Origin: Mycobacterium sp. AT1
GTDB lineage: Bacteria > Actinomycetota > Actinomycetes > Mycobacteriales > Mycobacteriaceae
Length of the DNA stretch: 64,000 bases
NCBI RefSeq assembly: GCF_002043095.1
Contig: NZ_MVOC01000016.1
Location: 1-64,000, forward strand
Direction: 5' to 3'
The notes beneath the pieces are model-generated. The model was not told the origin of the DNA and did not search any database. It was given only the letters and a program-made list of their open reading frames with translations. Both the position numbers and the translations under genes were made by a program. Shown here piece by piece: positions 56,473-64,000 of the stretch (positions are counted from its first letter, which is position 1; each line of letters starts with the position of its first letter).

Positions 56473-57096
56473 CTAGTGGGCGAGCGCCAGTTCGTGGTTG
56501 GCGTGAACCGGCGGCGTGGCTTCCGAGGTCAGCTCGATCATCGCAAGCGGGAACTGGTCGGCCAGCTCGGCGACGGTGTACGCCTCGAAGCTACGGGCGT
56601 CGAACCACCAGTCCAAGGCGATGACGTCACCACGGCGGTAGGCGCGAAGCTCGAGGACGTGGCCGAGGTGCGTCCGCTCGGCGGCGTCCTCCCCCGTGGC
56701 GAACAACACGGCGGAGACGGCTTCGGCCCTTGGGTCGTCCGGCACGCCGTGCACGATCCGGTGTACGGCTACCGCGTCGAGCTCGTGGTGCACGCCGGCA
56801 AGCATCTCGTCGGCGTCCAATTGCGCGGACGACGTACACGACAGTTCGACGGGTCGCACGCTGGTGCCGTAGCAGGGCACGTCGACGCTGACGACACCGG
56901 TGCCGATGGTCCGTTCGATCGCGCGCCCGAGCGCGGCGAGGAGGATCTCGTCCGTGGTCAGTTCCAGGACACCGGCGGCCCCGTCCAGCTCCATGGTCAA
57001 CACTGCCGACAGCGGCGCGGAGACCAGCTCCAGGTCTTCGACGCGAGGGCGGCCCTCGGTGTCGTAATCGGTCAGCTGCAGGTTTGCGCGCGTCAT
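56473..57096 (-). CDS. Stand-alone fragment resembling the C-terminal half of a condensation domain
   Basis: A 207-aa protein. TTDEILLAALGRAIERTIGTG, the HRIVHGVPDDPR stretch and the ending HVLELRAYRRGDVIALDWWF then SFEAYTVAELADQFP resemble the C-terminal subdomain of NRPS condensation domains. The N-terminal subdomain with HHxxxDG is absent, and no such sequence lies upstream. It may be a non-catalytic partner or a remnant. TAACGT (57104-57109) precedes the ATG by 7 bases, so it appears to be expressed from its own leaderless start. Family assignment is from pattern only. Confidence 0.6.
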   Translation of the reverse strand: MTRANLQLTDYDTEGRPRVEDLELVSAPLSAVLTMELDGAAGVLELTTDEILLAALGRAIERTIGTGVVSVDVPCYGTSVRPVELSCTSSAQLDADEMLAGVHHELDAVAVHRIVHGVPDDPRAEAVSAVLFATGEDAAERTHLGHVLELRAYRRGDVIALDWWFDARSFEAYTVAELADQFPLAMIELTSEATPPVHANHELALAH

Positions 57097-57115
57097 GTGA
57101 GAAACGTTACACGGA

Positions 57116-57133
57116 TGTCCCAGAAATGGGACA
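57116..57133. promoter_or_regulatory. Palindrome 1 between the condensation-like and HTH genes
   Basis: TGTCCCA-GAAA-TGGGACA, perfect 7-base arms, lying 20 bp upstream of the minus-strand gene start and about 100 bp upstream of the HTH gene. Candidate operator. Confidence 0.45.
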
Positions 57134-57162
57134 CATCTGCCAGAACTGTGACGGCCATGTCA

Positions 57163-57178
57163 ATAACGAGACCGTTAT
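57163..57178. promoter_or_regulatory. Palindrome 2 between the condensation-like and HTH genes
   Basis: ATAACG-AGAC-CGTTAT, perfect 6-base arms, about 40 bp before the HTH gene -10 (TACGCT, 57220-57225). Candidate operator, unrelated in sequence to palindrome 1. Confidence 0.4.
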
Positions 57179-57219
57179 CCGGTTTGCGGCGGGCCCTGCC
57201 CAATAAGGGTGACACCGGT

Positions 57220-57225
57220 TACGCT
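57220..57225 (+). promoter_or_regulatory. Candidate -10 of the HTH gene
   Basis: TACGCT, with 6 bases before the GTG at 57232. Confidence 0.38.
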
Positions 57226-57231
57226 ATGGCC

Positions 57232-57597
57232 GTGCCACGGACTGATGAGAACGGCCGGCAGCTAAAGACCCTGCTTGACTACTTGCTTGACGGAGACGTC
57301 GACGCGAGGGCAATTTACGACGCGCTCGGTACGTCGAGCAGCACCTATTACCGGCGGATCAAGGAAGCCGATTATCCCAACGCCGAAGAGATGCGTTTGG
57401 TGGCGGATCGCTTCAACCTCAGCTATCCCGACCTGCAGGTTCGTTTCGGGCTGATGACTCGTGAAGAAGTCTGGAATTACGTCGAGTCGGCCCCACTCTC
57501 GGTGGCCACGATCGCCGAATCGACGACCGAAAGGCGAACGGTCCGTCGGCCCAAGCTTCGCGACCTCGCGCCGCGACCCGACGCTCCCCCGTTATAA
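57232..57597 (+). CDS. HTH (XRE-like) DNA-binding protein
   Basis: A 121-aa protein. ARAIYDALGTSSSTYYRRIK followed by ADRFNLSYPDLQVRFGL (about residues 25-75) looks like an XRE/phage-repressor-type helix-turn-helix; the C-terminal third is basic and Pro-rich. TACGCT ends 6 bases before the GTG at 57232, so that codon is the likely leaderless start; the ATG at 57226 would add two residues. Two palindromes lie upstream. The next gene, 46 bases on, encodes a membrane protein. The target is not known. Confidence 0.72.
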   Translation: MPRTDENGRQLKTLLDYLLDGDVDARAIYDALGTSSSTYYRRIKEADYPNAEEMRLVADRFNLSYPDLQVRFGLMTREEVWNYVESAPLSVATIAESTTERRTVRRPKLRDLAPRPDAPPL

Positions 57598-57643
57598 GAC
57601 GTAGCATTTGCCACCGGCAACTTGAGTTTGAAAGCGACACTTC

Positions 57644-58378
57644 ATGGGATTGGCAGTCCTCATCACCATCACACTGCTGTGTGTGGCGTGGAGTTTGTGG
57701 ATTCGCCGGGTCACGTGGTCGTGTCGCTGGGAGGTTGCGGCGACTCTCAACATCGCGCTTCAGGGCGCCACGGTGTTACTGATGTCGCCGCTGGCGTCGG
57801 AGACGGTGGGCCATTGGCTGCACTCGCTGACCGGCCTGTGGAATCTCGAGGACTACATCGGCCACGACATGTACGTCGTGGCCGCGTCGGCGATCGTGTA
57901 CAACGCGCTGGGCAGGCTGCAGGACGACCACGCCATGCAGGTCACCTTCAAGCAGTACGTCGAGCGTCCCGCGACCCTGTGCATTCCGCTGCTGTTGGCC
58001 GCGTTCTCCCTCGGCAACGGCGCGAAGATCTACGCGCCGGACTTCTTCGAACTCCACACTGACTTCTGGCTCGGCGCCTACTGGGTCTTGCTCTGCGGCA
58101 CGCTGATCTATTTGTTGGGATACGGATCGCGGGCGCTGCTGATCCTGCGCAAGGATCCGCGGTCGCGCACGGTCGCGAACGTGTACCTGGCCGCCTCGCT
58201 CTGCGGCATCGTGGCCTGCGCCGTCCGCATCGTCACGGTTTTCGTGCCCTCGCTGCAGCCGATCGAGAACGGCAACCTGGTGTGGTTCTTCGCCTGCATG
58301 TGCGGTGCGGGGTTCGCGCTGACGTCCGCGCATTCATGGCGCGTCAAGGCCAAGTGGTTCAGCGGGGCGAGCCGCTAA
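57644..58378 (+). CDS. Six- or seven-helix membrane protein paired with the HTH gene
   Basis: A 244-aa protein with about six to seven hydrophobic segments (near residues 3-19, 31-52, 75-92, 108-126, 140-160, 176-198 and 206-226). Its shape and the adjacent HTH gene recall actinobacterial XRE-plus-membrane-protein pairs such as the MAB_1171c type, but I cannot confirm homology. It could sense a signal or transport a solute. No strong ribosome-binding site is seen. Confidence 0.7.
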   Translation: MGLAVLITITLLCVAWSLWIRRVTWSCRWEVAATLNIALQGATVLLMSPLASETVGHWLHSLTGLWNLEDYIGHDMYVVAASAIVYNALGRLQDDHAMQVTFKQYVERPATLCIPLLLAAFSLGNGAKIYAPDFFELHTDFWLGAYWVLLCGTLIYLLGYGSRALLILRKDPRSRTVANVYLAASLCGIVACAVRIVTVFVPSLQPIENGNLVWFFACMCGAGFALTSAHSWRVKAKWFSGASR

Positions 58379-58918
58379 CCGGTTCGATCTGGCACTGCGC
58401 GAATCTCCTCGAGCCGGTGGAACACGCCCTCGTCGAACCGCGGCGTGAAGAACGTCGACCACGCCCTGCCGCTGCGCGAAAGGCTGCGCCGCGCAACGTT
58501 GGACGGCGTCTGGCCGGACAGTGCGATCGTCGCGATGACGCTCGACCGCGGCGAGGCGGCAACGATGCGACGGCAAAGGCCGTGCCGGGCATGAACGTCC
58601 GCCTCGGACGGTAGCTGGGTGATTGCGTCGACGCCGGCCAACCCGTCAGTAGCGGAATTCCCATCGGCGGGCGTTCGACCGAGCACGAGCTCACGGCGTC
58701 GCGGAATGCCCCGCAGACGCCGTTTCGGGCAAAAGGTATTCAATTTTGGTGAACACCAATTGGTTTGCGACAATGTTTGCCGAAGCGTCAGTTTCTTCAG
58801 CGCGGTCGAGGCACCTAACCGGCTGTGCCATAGTCACACTCGCTACATTGCGCATTGCGTGGTCGCGTTCCCTAAGCTCGACCCACACGCATCGTTTGCG
58901 CTGCAGAAAGGGCCGCCC
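58379..58918. other. 540-bp gap without a supportable gene
   Basis: The first half (to about 58700) is GC-rich with overlapping open frames on both strands, none recognisable. The best is a minus-strand frame at 58375-58773 (132 codons), which could be a remnant. The second half (about 58735-58860) is AT-richer and contains the palindromes at 58746-58764; it is probably the promoter region of the fatty-acyl-AMP ligase gene. Confidence 0.5.
58746..58764. promoter_or_regulatory. Overlapping palindromes upstream of the FAAL gene
   Basis: TTGGTG-AA-CACCAA (58746-58759) shares its right arm with ACCAATTGGT (58755-58764), so TTGGT/ACCAA occurs three times in 19 bp. It lies in an AT-rich patch about 155 bp before the ATG. 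Candidate operator, regulator unknown. Confidence 0.4.
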
Positions 58919-60649
58919 ATGCTGGACTCGTCGATTCCCGCGATTCTCCGCGAGCGGGCGAGCCTGCAGCCGAATGATCCCGCGTTCACCTACATCGACT
59001 ACGACGTGGAGTGGGAAGGCGTCGAGGAGACGCTGACGTGGGCTCAGCTTCAGCAGCAAGTCGTCGCGCTGGCCGCGGAGATCCGCGAGCACGCGCAGAT
59101 CGGTGACCGGGTCGTCATCCTGGCACCGCAGAACATGTCCTACATCCTCGGATTCTTGGCGTCGTTCGAAGCGAACGTCATCGCGGTACCGCTGTCCACC
59201 CCCGCGGTGGGCGCCCACGACGACCGCGTCGCGGCGGTCATGGCAGACGCCCGGCCGACGGTGATCCTCACCACGGCGAGCACCGCCGCGGCGGTTGCTC
59301 CGTACGCCACGTCGCAAAATGGCGACGCAGCACCGGTGGTTCTCGAGGTCGACCGGCTGGACCTGAGCGTCCGGCGCCGGTCGACGTCACGACGTGAGAC
59401 GCCGCCGGAGACGGCCTACCTTCAGTACACCTCCGGGTCGACGAGGACGCCTGCCGGCGTGATGGTCTCGCAGCGCAACTTGCTGTCGAACTTCGAGCAG
59501 CAGGTCGGCGCCCTGCTCAGCGAGTACGGCAAGGTCGGCCCGCAGGACACCACCGTGGTCTCCTGGCTGCCCTTCTATCACGACATGGGCCTCATCCTCG
59601 GCATCTGCGCTCCCATCCTCGGCGGCTGGCATTCCGTCATCATGAGCCCGATCGCGTTCCTGCAGCGCCCCGCACGGTGGGTGCAACAGCTGGCCATCAG
59701 GACTCACGCGCTGACGGCGACGCCCAACTTCGCACTCGACCTCGCCGCCGCCCGCACCACCGACGAAGACCTGGCCGGGCTCGACCTGGGCAACGTCCTG
59801 GCGATCATCTGCGGCGCCGAACGCGTTCAACCCGTTTCGGTCAAGCGCTTCACGTCTCGACTGGCCAAGTTCAACTTCCCCGGCAAGGTCATCCGGCCCT
59901 CCTTCGGACTCGCCGAGGCAACCCTGTTCGTCGCGACCCGCGAGCCGGGTCAACCGCCCGCCATCGTCACGTTCGACACCGAGAAGCTCACCGCGGGCAC
60001 GGCCAAGCGGACGACCACCGGAACGTCTCTGATCAGCTACGGCACGCCCGAGTCTCCTCTCGTTCGGATCGTCGACCCGGAGACCCGACACGAGGCGCCT
60101 GCGGGCACCGTCGGCGAGATCTGGGTGCACGGCGACAACGTGTGTGCCGGGTACTGGAACAAGGCCGACGAGACCGAGAGCACCTTCCGCGGCGTGATCG
60201 AGAACCCGACCGATGACATCCCGACCGAAACATGGCTGCGGACAGGCGATTTGGGGTTCGTCGACGAAGACGAGCTCTTCATCGTCGGTCGCATCAAGGA
60301 TCTGCTGATCGTCCGCGGACGCAACCACTACCCAGACGACATCGAGGCGACCGTCACCGCGGTCTCCAACGGCCGTGTCGCCGCCATCTCGGTGGAAGAC
60401 GAGGCCACCGAGAAGCTGGTGGCGATCGTCGAGATGAAGGAACGCGCGACTCCCGAGGAAACCCAGGAGCGGCTCGCGGCCGTCAAGAGCGATGTGACGT
60501 CGGCGATCTCGCAGGCACACGGGATCAGCGCCGCCGACCTCGTCTTCGTCTCGCGCGGAGCCATCCCCATCACCACGAGCGGCAAGATCCGCAGGCAGGC
60601 GTGCGTCGACCTGTACCGCCAGGGCCGTTTCGTCCGACTGGACTCGTGA
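58919..60649 (+). CDS. Fatty-acyl-AMP ligase (FadD, FAAL type)
   Basis: A 576-aa adenylating enzyme that activates a fatty acid as acyl-AMP for transfer to a PKS, NRPS or acyl carrier. The P-loop-like motif is YTSGSTRTPAGVMVSQRNL, and WLPFYHDMGLI, SFGLAEATLFVA, WLRTGDLGFVDEDELFIVGR and the terminal Lys in SGKIRRQA follow. VPLSTPAVGAHDDRVAAVMADA is characteristic of mycobacterial FAALs (FadD24/25-like). No PKS or NRPS gene is in the window. Start ATG 58919. It precedes the DrrABC-type genes by 181 bp. Confidence 0.88.
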   Translation: MLDSSIPAILRERASLQPNDPAFTYIDYDVEWEGVEETLTWAQLQQQVVALAAEIREHAQIGDRVVILAPQNMSYILGFLASFEANVIAVPLSTPAVGAHDDRVAAVMADARPTVILTTASTAAAVAPYATSQNGDAAPVVLEVDRLDLSVRRRSTSRRETPPETAYLQYTSGSTRTPAGVMVSQRNLLSNFEQQVGALLSEYGKVGPQDTTVVSWLPFYHDMGLILGICAPILGGWHSVIMSPIAFLQRPARWVQQLAIRTHALTATPNFALDLAAARTTDEDLAGLDLGNVLAIICGAERVQPVSVKRFTSRLAKFNFPGKVIRPSFGLAEATLFVATREPGQPPAIVTFDTEKLTAGTAKRTTTGTSLISYGTPESPLVRIVDPETRHEAPAGTVGEIWVHGDNVCAGYWNKADETESTFRGVIENPTDDIPTETWLRTGDLGFVDEDELFIVGRIKDLLIVRGRNHYPDDIEATVTAVSNGRVAAISVEDEATEKLVAIVEMKERATPEETQERLAAVKSDVTSAISQAHGISAADLVFVSRGAIPITTSGKIRRQACVDLYRQGRFVRLDS

Positions 60650-60830
60650 CGACTCACGCCTTCGGGTTGACTTCCCCTACGCGCCGGCACGTGGGCTGGC
60701 GCTAGGAAGGGCGTACCGCAATCGTTGAACTGCCCCGTACCGACGACCCGCAAGAATCGAGTGAACGGACGCACGCAATGACTCCTGGCAATGGCTCGAA
60801 GTCGGTCGAATCTCTTCATGGCGTGAACCC
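60650..60830. other. Intergenic region between the FAAL and exporter genes
   Basis: A 181-bp stretch with no open frame that I can support and no clear hairpin. It probably holds the promoter of the exporter operon, but no convincing -10 stands out. Confidence 0.35.
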
Positions 60831-61760
60831 GTGATCGAAGTCGTCAACCTCGCAAAGACATTCGGCAAGGGTGTTCCCGCCCTGACCGACGTGAGCTTCT
60901 CCGTTCCCACCGGAGCAGTGTGTGCGTTGCTCGGACACAACGGCGCAGGCAAGACCACGACCGTCAACATTCTCTCCACGCTGTTGAAACCCTCCTCCGG
61001 AACGGCTTTGGTCGCCGGCTACGACGTGGCCACCGACCCCGTCCGGGTGCGACAGAACATCGGTGTGACCGGGCAGGACGCGGCACTCGACCTGCGCCTC
61101 ACCGGCCGAGAGAACCTGGTCTTCTTCGGCAGACTGCGCGGGTTGCGTCGGAGCGAGGCGCGGTCCCGCGCCGAGGAACTCATCCAGCAGTTCGACATGG
61201 CTCACGCCGCGGATCGGCAGGTGAGCGGCTATTCCGGCGGTATGCGCCGGCGAATCGACATCGCCGTGTCCCTGGTGGTGCCCCCGAAGGTGCTCTTCCT
61301 CGACGAGCCGACGACGGGGCTCGATCCCCGAAGCCGGCGCGACGTCTGGAACCTGGTTGCATCGATGGCGGCCCAAGACATCACCGTGCTGTTGACGACC
61401 CAGTATCTCGAAGAAGCAGACATTCTCAGCGACTCCATCGTCATCCTCAACCATGGACAGATCGTGGCGAGCGGAACGTCCGACGAACTCAAGAGACAGA
61501 CGGGCAGCAGCTACTGCCAGATGACGGTGCTCAACCCCGAGGATCTGCCGCGTATCACCTTGGCGCTGGCCGACTTCGAAGAGGTCGAGGTCGACGCCGA
61601 CACCAGTTCGGTTTCGGTGCCCGCGCCTCGCGGTGTGGCGACGTTGTCCGAGGTGTTCCGCAGGATGGACGAACTCGACGTCGAGCTTCTCGACATCTCG
61701 CTGCGCCGCCCGTCTCTCGACGAAGTGTTCCTGCACCTGACCAACCCGGTTCAGTCCTGA
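60831..61760 (+). CDS. DrrA-type ABC exporter ATPase
   Basis: A 309-aa ATPase with Walker A GHNGAGKTTT (about 36-45), Q-loop VTGQDAALD, signature YSGGMRRRIDIAVSL and Walker B LFLDEPTTGLDP. The C-terminal extension ending LDISLRRPSLDEVFLHLT is typical of the DrrA/daunorubicin-resistance group. Start GTG 60831. It couples to two permeases through 1-base and 4-base overlaps. In mycobacteria such systems export complex lipids (for example DIM), making a lipid substrate likely here. Confidence 0.88.
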   Translation: MIEVVNLAKTFGKGVPALTDVSFSVPTGAVCALLGHNGAGKTTTVNILSTLLKPSSGTALVAGYDVATDPVRVRQNIGVTGQDAALDLRLTGRENLVFFGRLRGLRRSEARSRAEELIQQFDMAHAADRQVSGYSGGMRRRIDIAVSLVVPPKVLFLDEPTTGLDPRSRRDVWNLVASMAAQDITVLLTTQYLEEADILSDSIVILNHGQIVASGTSDELKRQTGSSYCQMTVLNPEDLPRITLALADFEEVEVDADTSSVSVPAPRGVATLSEVFRRMDELDVELLDISLRRPSLDEVFLHLTNPVQS

Positions 61761-62497
61761 TGACCGCCTTTGCCCTCCTTACCGCCCGCACCCTGCGACG
61801 CGGGCGGCTCGACCTCGTATTCGCCGTAGTAGTACCGATTCTCGGCCTGGTCGGCCTGACGTTTCTGCTACGTGACGTCATCGCGACGGGTCGAATGAGC
61901 TACCCCCAATACGTACTGCCGGCGATGGTCGTCCAAGCGATGCTGTTCGGTGCTCTGACCACTACCGATCGCGCGGCCTGGGACAAGATCAGCGGAATCA
62001 GCTCTCGAATGCGCACGTTGCCGATCTCGCCCTACACGCCGCTGATGGCCCGAATGGCCTACTGCCTCATCCGTGGTGGACTCGCGTTGACGGCGTCGTT
62101 CTTCGCCGCCTACTTGTTCGGGTTCCGCATCACGAGCGGATTCGGCTACGCCTCGGCGTTCGTGCTGATGGCGCTCACGTTGACCCTTGCCTTGTCGCTC
62201 GGCGCAGACGCGACCGGCAACAAGGCCGGACGGACCGAGGTGGCCAGCCAACTGCTGCTCGTTCCGCAGGTGCTGCTGGTGATGTTGTCGACCGGACTCG
62301 CACCGGTCGACGCGTTCCCCGAGTGGCTGCACCCCTTTGTCACGTATCAACCGGTGTCCCAGATCATCGAGACCCTCCGGGGGTTCACCGTGGGCCAGAT
62401 CGAGACCGGCAACGTCGTCACCAGCTTGGCGTGGTGCATCGGAATGCTCGTGGTCTTCGGCATCCTCGCCGTGCGAATTCAGGGGCGGAGATCGTGA
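61760..62497 (+). CDS. DrrB-type ABC-2 permease
   Basis: A 245-aa ABC-2 membrane protein with about six segments (the first near residues 19-36). MSYPQYVLPAMVVQAMLFGALTT and the conserved late NPxT-like loop, here LAPVDAFPEWLHPFVTYQPVSQ, are family features. The ATG at 61760 overlaps the ATPase stop (TGATG). Second gene of the exporter operon. Confidence 0.86.
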   Translation: MTAFALLTARTLRRGRLDLVFAVVVPILGLVGLTFLLRDVIATGRMSYPQYVLPAMVVQAMLFGALTTTDRAAWDKISGISSRMRTLPISPYTPLMARMAYCLIRGGLALTASFFAAYLFGFRITSGFGYASAFVLMALTLTLALSLGADATGNKAGRTEVASQLLLVPQVLLVMLSTGLAPVDAFPEWLHPFVTYQPVSQIIETLRGFTVGQIETGNVVTSLAWCIGMLVVFGILAVRIQGRRS

Positions 62498-63288
62498 CTA
62501 CGGTTTCGGCGAGCTCGCGTTCTCTGCTTGCCGAGAGTTGGATCTTCGCCGGCCGACTCTTCGTCCAATGGCGCCGGTATCCGATCGTCCCACTGCAGGC
62601 CCTGCTGTTTCCCACGGGACTTCTCGTCATCTACGGCCTCCTGGTCGGCAAGTCGATGACGCGGCTCACCGGCAACAGCGGACTGGACCTGCTGATCCCG
62701 GTGTGCACGTTGGCCGGCGCGATGTCGGGTGCCATCGGTGCTGGCCTCGCCGTCCCGTACGACCGGGACAGTGGTCTGCTGACCCGGATGTGGATGATGC
62801 CGGTTCGACGAACCGCTCCGTTGACCGGCGCGCTCCTCGCGGAGGCAGTGCGCACCTTCGTCGCATCTGCGATCGTCGTGGCAATCGGGTACGCGATGGG
62901 ATTCCGCTTCACCGGCGGCTGGTTGGGGTTTCTCGTCTACCTGCTGATGCCCGTGGTCGTCGTCGTCGTGTTCGCGACGATCGTGATCACGCTGGCGTTG
63001 CGCCCGCAGGGCCGAATCATCTTGATGTGGACCAATACGGTGTGCACGGGCTTGGCGTTCGCGACCCTCGCCCCGTCCGACAAGATTCCCGCGCTGCTGC
63101 GGCCAATCGCCGACTACCAACCGCTTGCGCCGGCCGCGGCGGCGATGCGAGCCCTGTCCTCGGGCGGCTCCGCGGGGCTGTCGATCCTTCTCACTCTGGT
63201 GTGGGCCGCGGTGATCGGAGCACTGGTGGTTCCCCTAGCCGTGCGCAGCTACCGGGGTGCCGTCGAAGGCGGAAAGGTCGACGGCTGA
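62494..63288 (+). CDS. DrrC-type ABC-2 permease
   Basis: A 264-aa ABC-2 membrane protein with about six segments and the late loop LAPSDKIPALLRPIADYQPL that matches the corresponding loop of the preceding permease. The two probably form a heterodimeric channel. The GTG at 62494 overlaps the previous stop (GTGA). Its own stop lies within the left arm of a hairpin shared with the convergent glycosyltransferase gene. Confidence 0.86.
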   Translation: MTTVSASSRSLLAESWIFAGRLFVQWRRYPIVPLQALLFPTGLLVIYGLLVGKSMTRLTGNSGLDLLIPVCTLAGAMSGAIGAGLAVPYDRDSGLLTRMWMMPVRRTAPLTGALLAEAVRTFVASAIVVAIGYAMGFRFTGGWLGFLVYLLMPVVVVVVFATIVITLALRPQGRIILMWTNTVCTGLAFATLAPSDKIPALLRPIADYQPLAPAAAAMRALSSGGSAGLSILLTLVWAAVIGALVVPLAVRSYRGAVEGGKVDG

Positions 63289-63305
63289 CCCCCAACCGGG
63301 GTCAG
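63285..63305. terminator. Bidirectional hairpin with a stop codon in each arm
   Basis: CTGACCCC (63285-63292), loop CAACC, GGGGTCAG (63298-63305), a perfect 8-bp stem. The TGA of the permease gene is in the left arm, and the TGA of the convergent glycosyltransferase gene is in the right arm on the other strand. No U-runs flank it, so it would be a non-classical actinobacterial terminator for both transcripts. Confidence 0.55.
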
Positions 63306-64000
63306 GTCGTCGAACCAACGTCGGGAACGACGTCGAAGCTGACTGGCATCTCGAACTTCGATCGCTTCAGGGTCGCAGAGAAGTAGCCGTACTGAAAGGC
63401 GATGCCGACCAAAGCGGTCGCAGCGAGTTCCCCTGGCGGACGGCGCAATTCGGTACGAAGCGTCTGCCACGCCTCGGCTGGCGAGTAGCGTCGCCCCGCG
63501 TCCTCGACGTGATCCGCAGCGCCGTTGCGGTGTACCCATCGCATGTATGCGTTGCTGTGCCCGTAGCGCTTCCACTGGCTGATCAGATCCCCGACCGTCG
63601 TTCTCGGCTCCCACTCCATCAGGACCCTGGTGTCGGCGGCTATCGTGCCAAGCGATTGATTCTGGATGCGCCAGCAGATGTCGGTGTCACCACCCCCACG
63701 CATGGCCCTGAAGCCTCCCACCTTGGCGAACGCGATCCGGTCGATGCCGAGATTGGCGGTGGGATAGTAGTCAGGCTGGGGCGGCACCATGCCGATGGTC
63801 GCCTTCATCGCCCCGCCTCCGCGAGGAAGCATGAAAGGCTGCATGCGGGCCGCCAAGCGGGCGGCAACGGTGGGCCCGGGAAGTGTCCGAACGTTGGTGC
63901 AGGACAACGCGACACCGGGTTGTCGCTGCAGCTGACGGTGGGCGTCGAGCAGACCTGGCAAGGGCCGGCAACGACCGTCGACGAACAACAGGACGTCGGC
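63302..64000 (-). CDS. Family 2 glycosyltransferase, 5' end beyond window
   Basis: A partial protein of at least 232 residues, open to the window edge; an in-frame TTG at 63988 is not a believable start because family sequence (ADVLLFVDGRCRP) continues before it. That stretch looks like the GT-A metal-binding region, and GGFRAMRGGGDTDICWRIQ like the acceptor-side motif (ED-type, here GGDTD). The C-terminal WKRYGHSNAYMRWVHRNG may be a membrane-near helix. It likely glycosylates a lipid or wall glycan with the neighbouring FAAL and exporter, converging on them. Confidence 0.8.
   Translation of the reverse strand, partial: ADVLLFVDGRCRPLPGLLDAHRQLQRQPGVALSCTNVRTLPGPTVAARLAARMQPFMLPRGGGAMKATIGMVPPQPDYYPTANLGIDRIAFAKVGGFRAMRGGGDTDICWRIQNQSLGTIAADTRVLMEWEPRTTVGDLISQWKRYGHSNAYMRWVHRNGAADHVEDAGRRYSPAEAWQTLRTELRRPPGELAATALVGIAFQYGYFSATLKRSKFEMPVSFDVVPDVGSTT

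Noticed and set aside
58375..58773. Minus-strand 132-codon frame as a gene
   Set aside because: No motif, no ribosome-binding site, and overlapping frames of similar length on both strands. Recorded only as a possible remnant.

Overview
The window is a gene-dense, GC-rich actinobacterial chromosome segment, almost certainly from a Mycobacterium or Mycolicibacterium. Gene content and order (lgt-trpABC-trpE, the his operon, nadABC, bio genes, treXYZ, ilvA, dnaE1, lspA, ansA, dinX, ileS) match the stretch that in M. tuberculosis H37Rv runs, from memory, from about Rv1614 down to Rv1520. I see no tRNA, rRNA, insertion sequence, prophage or CRISPR array. The phiRv1 prophage that separates bioB from bioD in H37Rv is absent.

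Layout. 1-6469 (minus): lgt, trpA, trpB, trpC, a Trp-region membrane protein and trpE. 6521-8403 (plus): a BCP peroxiredoxin, an orphan ABC ATPase and a flavin-reductase-like protein. 8400-14759 (minus): hisD-C-B-H-A(priA)-impA-F-I, a chain of overlapping or nearly touching genes. 14806-17665: a deazaflavin-type reductase, a LysE exporter, a secreted PGRS-like glycine-rich protein and a small membrane-anchored protein. 17687-21143 (minus): nadA-B-C, with the divergent NAD regulator gene nrtR and a palindromic operator between them. 21947-29442: a lipase and the biotin locus (bioB, bsaP, bioQ, a 2H phosphoesterase gene, bioD, bioF, bioA) with two BioQ-type boxes. 29521-37830 (plus): an OafA/SGNH acyltransferase followed by treX-treY-treZ. 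37895-53108: housekeeping genes (ilvA, dnaE1, rluD-like, lspA, ansA, dinX) with membrane, regulatory, secreted and acyltransferase-like genes between them. 53112-56453 (minus): ileS behind a translational T-box riboswitch. 56473-64000: a more accessory-looking block with a stand-alone condensation-domain-like fragment, an HTH/membrane-protein pair, a fatty-acyl-AMP ligase, a DrrABC-type exporter and the 3' part of a glycosyltransferase gene.

How it fits together. The left half makes Trp, His, NAD and biotin. No trpF is present, which fits a bifunctional HisA/PriA. Regulation can be read directly at three points: the NrtR-type operator, two TGAAC-N3-GTTCA-type BioQ boxes and the ileS T-box. 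Many starts sit 6-8 nt after a TANNNT-type -10 hexamer, so leaderless mRNAs appear common. The right end looks like a lipid activation, glycosylation and export locus cut by the window edge, and is the least understood part.
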